Shown here one piece after another: positions 58,611-64,000 of a DNA stretch of 64,000 nucleotides (positions are counted from its first letter, which is position 1; each line of letters begins with the position of its first letter). The translations under genes were made by a program, and so were the position numbers. Location of the stretch: the NCBI GenBank assembly GCA_021209875.1, contig JAGYVD010000001.1, forward strand, positions 4,650,001 to 4,714,000. Direction: 5' to 3'. Source of the stretch: Rosellinia necatrix (lineage: Eukaryota > Ascomycota > Sordariomycetes > Xylariales > Xylariaceae). The notes beneath the pieces are model-generated. The model did not search any database, was not told the DNA's origin, and saw only the letters and a program-made list of their open reading frames with translations.

Positions 58611-60211
58611 ATGACACAATTGCCACTGCCAACTGCATCATCATCGTCATCGTCAGTCCCGGCCCCGGCCGGGCCGGTGGTGCCGTTCGGCCGGGCGATG
58701 CGGGAGGCGCACTTCGCCTTCTCGCCGTCGTACACGCCGCTGAACCACGGGTCGTACGGGACGTACCCGACGTGCGTGGGGGCGGCGCAGGCGGCGGTGC
58801 GGCGGGAGGCGGAGGCGGCGCCGGACCCGTTCATCGTGCTGGAGTGGGCCGCGCGGCTGCGGGGGCCGCGGGCGCTGACGGCCGGGATGCTGGGCTGCGC
58901 GACGGACGACCTCGTGTTCGTGCCCAACGCGACGACGGGCATCGACACGATCCTGAAGAACCTGCGCTGGCGCGACGGGGACGTGATCCTGGCGTACGAG
59001 ACCGTCTACGACTCGGTGCGCGCGGGGCTCGACTGGGTCGTCGAGAGGGCGGCCGGCGCCGTCCGCGTCGAGGTCGTGCCCGTGCCGGCGCCGCTGTCGG
59101 ACGACGCGTTCGTCGACGCCGTCACGGCCGCGGCGGACAGGGTCAACAGCGGCGGCGGCGGCGGGGGGGGCGAGAGGGTGCGCCTCGCGGTCGTCGACAC
59201 GGTCGTCAGCATGCCCGGCCTCCGCGTGCCCTTCGAGCGCCTGGTGCCGGCGCTCCGCGCCCGCGGCGCCCTCGTCCTCGTCGACGGCGCCCACGGCATC
59301 GGCCACGTCCCCGTCGACCTCGCCGCCCTCCGCCCTGACTTCTTCGTCACCAACCTCCACAAGTGGCTCTTCGTCCCCCGCGGCGCCGCCGCCCTCTACG
59401 TCGCAGCCCACCGCCAGCACCTCGTCCGCTCCACCCTGCCCACCAGCTACCGCTTCCGGAGGAACGCCGGGTCCGCGTCCGCCGAGCCGGACGCGCACTC
59501 GTTCGTCGAGCTGTTCGATTTCACGGGTGCGTCTTTTTTTTTCTGTCTTTTTGCGGGGGTTTTTTTTTGCTGACAAGGGTTTTTTTTTTGGTTTGTAGCG
59601 ACGCTTGACATGACGAATTTTTTGACTGTCGAAGGTACGTGAAATCCCCTTTCCCCCTATTCACTTTATCCCGGGTGCGATATAGTTGGCGCGGGGGTTC
59701 GATTCTGGGGGTAATGGGATTTCCTTTCATTCTTCTTCCGACAGGCGCTGACCAGGGGCGCACTCCCACCACCACCACCGCCACCACAGCGGCGCTCGAC
59801 TTCCGCACGCAGATCTGCGGCGGCGAGGAGGCGATCCGCCGGTACTGCTTCGCCGTGGCGCGCGAGGGCGGCGAGGCCGCGGCGCAGGTCCTCGGGACCG
59901 AGGTCATGGACGCCCCCGGCTCGTGCATGCGCGAGTGCAACTTCGCCAACGTAAGGCTGCCGATCGAGATCGGCGAGGCCGAGGCCGAGGGCCAGGTCGC
60001 GCCCGCGCACGCCGCCCAGGTCTGCCCCTGGATCAAGGCCACGGGCGTCGCCGAGGCCGGGTGCTACTTCCAGGTCTGCGTCTACCGCGGCGCCTTCTGG
60101 TGGCGCCTCAGCGGCATGATCTACGTCGACGTCGACGACTTCCGCCGCGGCGCTGTCGCGCTTAAGGGGCTTTGCGAGAGGGTCGCGAAGGGGGAGTTTC
60201 TCGCGGCGTGA
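58611..60211 (+). CDS. Class V PLP-dependent enzyme, isopenicillin N epimerase-like
   Basis: This fold-type I aminotransferase class V protein has three exons (58611-59526, 59599-59634, 59745-60211) and 472 residues. The middle exon is only 36 nt and encodes ATLDMTNFLTVE, a conserved piece of the family, with GTGCGT and GTACGT donors. PLP features: PNATTGIDTILKNL for the phosphate-binding turn, LVDGAHGIGHVPVDLAAL with the cofactor-contacting Asp and His, and FFVTNLHKWLFVPRG with the Schiff-base lysine near residue 250. The opening LNHGSYGTYP also fits. Relatives include isopenicillin N epimerases and hercynylcysteine lyase-like enzymes; the reaction here is unknown. Exon 1 is very GC-rich with strong third-position G/C bias. 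No beta-lactam gene is nearby. Confidence 0.87.
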
Positions 60212-61004
60212 GAGGGCCGGGTTTGGATCGATGGTTGGTTGGTCGGCGGTAGGGGTATAGACGAAGAAGAGCTCGGGTGGTTTTCGCTCGAGTGCGTAAT
60301 CCCGACATGGTTGGGTGTTCGTAGGAAAAGGAACGGGTCGCTCACCTGGACGGATCTTCGCTTGGATTTGGAAGTAGTCAGCTGTTCTCTTCGCTAGATG
60401 ACAGGGTCCAAATATATAACTCTATACATTTTCGGGGGTTCTGATACCTTGATATTTTCCTCTACGTTTAGGGAAGCGTGTTTGTTTATGCAGATTATTG
60501 AACGAGCAATTTCGCCTCCTCTCTTGCGACAATGATTCCTTAAAGTAACGAGCGACAATAGGAGACCACCTTTTGAGTAATTTAACGATTTACAGTTGAA
60601 GAAAGGGGCTATTTATTCATCTGCACGTAGACTATCGATTCACGATATAACCTGGCATGACAATCTGATACACTTCATGGGTATTATTAAAATCGACGCA
60701 AGTAAAGTGTTGAGACGAAGCCGTCAATTGGCCGTGTGATATATACAAGAGAGAAAATAGTACAAAACGTCCTGCCCCTGATAGCCACCAGTGTATTGAA
60801 CATCTGCGTAAGAGGTACCGAGGCAGATGACTCCCGCGGGTCGTTGAACAGCCCCCCCCCCCCCCCCCTTAGAAGGCAAAAGTATTTTCCATATCCATCG
60901 ATCGTACACGAGAAAAAGCAAGCGCTAACAAAAGCGCGCTGCGTCGTACGAAGGCACCCAAAGATCCCTTTTCTTTTTTTTTTTCTTTTTCCTCTTCTTC
61001 TTCT
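60212..61004. other. Convergent intergenic region with C17 run
   Basis: 3' flanks of two convergent genes. A run of 17 C (60852-60868) and a CTT/TTC pyrimidine tract (60970-61003) are the only notable contents. Confidence 0.55.
60852..60868. repeat. Poly-C run of 17
   Basis: Seventeen consecutive C between the stop codons of two convergent genes; length is likely unstable. Confidence 0.85.
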
Positions 61005-62756
61005 TTAATAGACGGGCATCTTGAAGGCGTCAAAGGTGTAGGTCCAGCTCTCGATGGAAGCCTCATCGTTGACGCAGTCGAAGCTGTCGCTGCCGTCCTG
61101 CCAGAGAGGGCGGGCGGGCCACTGGCAGAGCTGCTGGACCTCGCCGCTGTAGTCGCCGGAGGAGACGGTGGCGTTGAGGCGGGCGGGCTGGACGCCCGAC
61201 TCGACCCAGTCGATGATGGTCTGCATGTTGTCCTGCGGGTACGGCCCCGGCTGCAGCGAGTTGGCGCCGCAGTGGCCGGCGCCCGGGACCAGGTAGAACT
61301 GGTACCAGGCCGCGAGCGCCTCCTGCGCGGCGGCGTCGTCGAGGCCCGGGTACATGATGCTGCGCACCGACTGCCAGTAGTGCACCGAGGAGGCGGCCGG
61401 GACCGACGAGTCCGACTCGCCGTGGTAGTGGAGCAGCTTGCCGCCGGCCGCCTGGAACTCCGTGAGGTCCGGGAGCGTCGTCTGCAGGCTGTCGAGGTAC
61501 CGGATCATGCCGTAGTTCATCCACCCCACCAGCGTGTCGTACGTGACGCCCTCCAGGTCCGAGAGGTTGTCCAGGTCGAGCAGCTGGACGTACTTGGCCA
61601 CCCACTCGCCGCCCGTGGAGGGGATGTTGAGCTCCCACGCGTCCGTCTCGTTGTTGTACGTCGGGTCGGCGTCGCCGAGGTCCGAGCCGATCTGGTACGA
61701 CAGGTAGCCGCGCTCGCCCTGGGAGTTGTGCAGGCCGTCGTACACGGCCTGGGCGACCTCGACATCCCGCGCCGTGACGGTGCCGTTCTGCTCCGGCGTC
61801 ACCATGGACTGGCTGCCCCCGGCCTGGCGCTTGTCGAAGCCGAAGCCGAGCGAGCTGCCGGACGTGGCGGCGCAGTAGTACGGCTCGCCGATGATGGAGC
61901 TCAGGTTGAACTGCAGCATGCAGAGGTCAGTGCGGGCGATGACGCCGTCGGTCCGGCCGTCGAGGGGGTCGCAGGCGGCGATCGTGGCGTTGACGATCTT
62001 GTCCAGCGCGCAGGTCGGCGGGTAGTAGTCCAGGGTGTGCTCGACGGTGGCCGGGAAGACGTGGTTGACCTGCTGCTGGCCCATCCGGAAGGCCGGGGCG
62101 CCGGTGATGGCCCCGTCGTACAGCTCGCCCCATCGCTGGACCTGGCTCATGCCCTCTCGACCGCCGTCGGAGCATCCTTCGTAGTACGTGTAGATCTTGG
62201 TGTCGTCAGAGACGCCGTAGAACGCGCGGGTGAGCGGCTTGGCGATGGTGGTCATCTCTCCCAGGGCTTGGTATCCGAACATGTGAGTCGCGTCCCAGTT
62301 CGTCGACCCGTTCCCGTGCAAGACAACCTCGTCGTAAGAGTAGCTGAAGGCATCGTACCCGGCATCGGTAGCACCGGAAGCAGCACCATATTGGATACCT
62401 CCGGTGGCATCACTGGAAAGCGAGTAGCCTCCACCCCCGGCAACATAAAATCGGTTCTTAAAGGCCGACGGGTCGGGGAAGGCGTACTTGACAACCACCT
62501 TGTCGCCTTTGCCGGTGTGGGTGTACGATAGGGTGACGTTGCAGTACGTGATGGCAGTAGAAGACCCGGACATCATTCCACCACCGCTAGTAGCATTGTA
62601 GAGAGGGCTAGCAGTGACCGATGACGGGATCAGGTCGATGCCAAGTAAGGTTCCGTTCGTTGGCAGAGCGGCCTGCACATTCGCAACGGTGCAGACATCG
62701 GCGAGAGAGGCGGCGTTGGCAGTCGCCGCCATGGCAACAGCACAAGACCGACGCAT
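61005..62756 (-). CDS. Secreted tannase (tannin acyl hydrolase / feruloyl esterase family)
   Basis: This intronless gene encodes 583 residues. It starts at the ATG at 62756 with a signal peptide (MRRSCAVAMAATANAASLADVC). The alpha/beta-hydrolase triad is present: Ser in GCSDGGRE near residue 194, Asp in HGESD near 447, His in GAGHCG near 491. Cysteines directly before the Ser and after the His match the CS-D-HC disulfide arrangement of the tannase/feruloyl esterase family. A dibasic KR (GFGFDKRQAGG, near 308) lies where fungal tannases are cut by a kexin-like protease into two disulfide-linked chains. Many N-glycosylation sequons occur. The enzyme would hydrolyse galloyl or feruloyl esters from plant material. 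Tannase is the best fit; feruloyl esterase B is the alternative. Confidence 0.9.
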   Translation of the reverse strand: MRRSCAVAMAATANAASLADVCTVANVQAALPTNGTLLGIDLIPSSVTASPLYNATSGGGMMSGSSTAITYCNVTLSYTHTGKGDKVVVKYAFPDPSAFKNRFYVAGGGGYSLSSDATGGIQYGAASGATDAGYDAFSYSYDEVVLHGNGSTNWDATHMFGYQALGEMTTIAKPLTRAFYGVSDDTKIYTYYEGCSDGGREGMSQVQRWGELYDGAITGAPAFRMGQQQVNHVFPATVEHTLDYYPPTCALDKIVNATIAACDPLDGRTDGVIARTDLCMLQFNLSSIIGEPYYCAATSGSSLGFGFDKRQAGGSQSMVTPEQNGTVTARDVEVAQAVYDGLHNSQGERGYLSYQIGSDLGDADPTYNNETDAWELNIPSTGGEWVAKYVQLLDLDNLSDLEGVTYDTLVGWMNYGMIRYLDSLQTTLPDLTEFQAAGGKLLHYHGESDSSVPAASSVHYWQSVRSIMYPGLDDAAAQEALAAWYQFYLVPGAGHCGANSLQPGPYPQDNMQTIIDWVESGVQPARLNATVSSGDYSGEVQQLCQWPARPLWQDGSDSFDCVNDEASIESWTYTFDAFKMPVY

Positions 62757-62898
62757 GGTAAACGAAGGTCAGGGTTAATATGTAAAGAGGAGAAGAGGAG
62801 AAGGGAAGAGAAGTGAGAGACGAAGGGAGGAGTAGGAGTGGTGAGAAGAGGGATGACCCAAAACAACAATGTCCGACTGGCGAGGACATGAGAGAGAC

Positions 62899-62906
62899 AT
62901 ATATAT
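62899..62906 (-). promoter_or_regulatory. Putative TATA box of the tannase gene
   Basis: ATATATAT lies about 145 bp upstream of the tannase ATG (62756) on the minus strand, followed by a pyrimidine-rich leader. Position-based inference. Confidence 0.4.
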
Positions 62907-63590
62907 CCCGATCCTCCATCCATAGCAATACCCATCACGATACCTGTCTACCTGTCTGCTTGGGCATTGCCGCATTGGCATCGCTACTCCATCGGCCGAA
63001 ACACCGCTGCCAGATTCGACGGGGAGTGCGTACGCGTGGCGATGGCGACGTGATGAGCGCAATGGGCAAATGCCTTCAATCAGATTGCTCTTCCATGGAT
63101 CCCAGGAAGTGAGCATGGCCATTTCTGATATGCGCCCTCCAGGGACAGACCATCAAGGCTAACGCAGATGGGAATGATGCCGGCATTGAAGTGACGAAAC
63201 CCCGGGCTAGTTAGCGTCTGAGCGAAGATGAGCCTCGCAAGCGCTAGCTAAGCCTCGTAGTCCCCTTCAGCTGCGGTTGGGCTTTTCCTCTATACACCAG
63301 GCCCACTCTAGGACTTCGTGATACACCGTCGCTCTATTCATGCGCTGACAGCGGGTGGGCTGTCAACATGACGCGTCGGGATGGAGGTGGGATGCCATCA
63401 GAGCCGTGCCGCAGAGGCCAAGATGTGGCCCGAGGCCTTGCCATCTAAATGAACAATGCGTCATCAGGGGGAACTAGCGGGCTGCCGGCTTCGGTATCGG
63501 CCTTACTTTTACCACCGTCAACTATAAATCGGACAATCCGTCAATCTGTCAGCCGTGGCAGTGAACTACACTTCCACGGTTCTGACTACG

Positions 63591-63611
63591 CACACACACA
63601 CACACACACAT
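63591..63611. repeat. (CA)n microsatellite
   Basis: About ten CA dinucleotides in intergenic DNA. Confidence 0.9.
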
Positions 63612-64000
63612 GTAACTGACTTCAATATCCCAGTGTCATTAGGTATCCGTCCCCGGCTCTTGGGGTCTACACTAGTGTTAGTTACCTACTAACGGCCAAC
63701 GGTGGCTAGCTATGTTGGGCTAAGTTCCGCAACCTACCAAAACTAATTCACCTTAGTTTTGCGTTGAAATATATTCCCAGGAATCAGAGCCGATATCGTA
63801 TAGTGCGCCACTATGACAAACGTCGCTAATACATATTCTACCGCCGGAGTTTTAATTTACAAAGTTGCAAAGTCTTCATTCAGCAATGTTGTCTTGTTTT
63901 TATCTTCTGTTTCAAATATTCTCACCGGCACTACCAAACCGGTAAATTAGGCATCTTATATCGCCGAGCGTGAACTTGTAAGACTGCCGCCATCTACATA

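Larger units (their letters stand above)
62757..64000. other. Tannase promoter and intergenic DNA to the window end
   Basis: Upstream of the tannase gene lies a CT-rich leader (62765-62840) and a TATA element (62899-62906). Further right is a (CA)n microsatellite near 63591-63610 and AT-rich DNA. No further gene was seen. Confidence 0.55.

Noticed and set aside
58653..59576. Open frame of 307 codons on the minus strand and a 188-codon frame at 58772-59338
   Set aside because: Shadows of the GC-rich class V aminotransferase exon 1; Arg/Gly-rich and without motifs.
61272..62531. Open frame of 419 codons on the plus strand
   Set aside because: It is antisense to the tannase gene and is a by-product of strong third-position G/C bias; its translation is low-complexity Arg/Val/Glu with no domain.

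Overview
This window comes from the nuclear genome of a filamentous ascomycete (Pezizomycotina, most likely a sordariomycete). Genes carry short GT-AG introns, mostly 45-130 bp, with CTAAC/CTGAC-type branch sites close to the acceptor. Typical Pezizomycotina families are present: a GH75 chitosanase, a CFEM cell-wall protein, a HET-domain protein and a tannase. Intergenic DNA is long, AT-rich and rich in TACC/ACCTAGGT simple-sequence motifs. No CRISPR, operon, rRNA or tRNA gene was recognised. All function calls rest on motif recognition by eye; splice sites were placed by hand using frame, consensus and family conservation.

Layout. 1-0.6 kb: 5' part of a secreted GH75 chitosanase, running off the left edge. 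2.6-3.9 kb: SEH1 nucleoporin/SEA-complex WD40 protein. 4.6-5.9 kb: xylose reductase-type aldo-keto reductase. 6-8.9 kb: a gene-poor AT-rich stretch with an O-methyltransferase relic. 8.9-14.6 kb: a small secondary-metabolism locus, an A-T-TE NRPS-like synthetase of the arylpyruvate-dimerising kind plus an intact O-methyltransferase. 15.6-17.7 kb: an interrupted small membrane-protein ORF and a low-complexity one-TM protein. 18.6-25.3 kb: a Cdc25/rhodanese-type phosphatase, an O-fucosyltransferase-like type II membrane protein with an apparent frameshift in a microsatellite, and ADA2. 26.6-30.3 kb: GAL7, ERG28 and the very-long-chain 3-ketoacyl-CoA reductase. 31.4-35.8 kb: NUP170/NUP155. 38.6-43.3 kb: a HET-domain protein followed by a roughly seven-TM protein. 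46-46.9 kb: a CFEM GPI-anchored protein. 49.1-49.9 kb: a GC-rich island that may hold an unrecognised gene. 51.6-54.2 kb: a large polytopic membrane glycoprotein. 56.5-57.5 kb: a CHIP-type TPR/U-box ubiquitin ligase. 58.6-60.2 kb: a class V PLP enzyme with a 36-nt microexon. 61.0-62.8 kb: a secreted tannase.

How the genes relate. Core housekeeping genes (SEH1, ADA2, GAL7, ERG28, ketoreductase, NUP170, CHIP) form a conserved backbone interleaved with accessory blocks. The two accessory blocks most worth attention are the synthetase/O-methyltransferase pair with a dead methyltransferase fragment beside it, and the HET gene with its co-oriented membrane-protein neighbour. Three secreted or wall proteins (chitosanase, CFEM protein, tannase) suggest a plant-associated or saprobic lifestyle; this is an inference.
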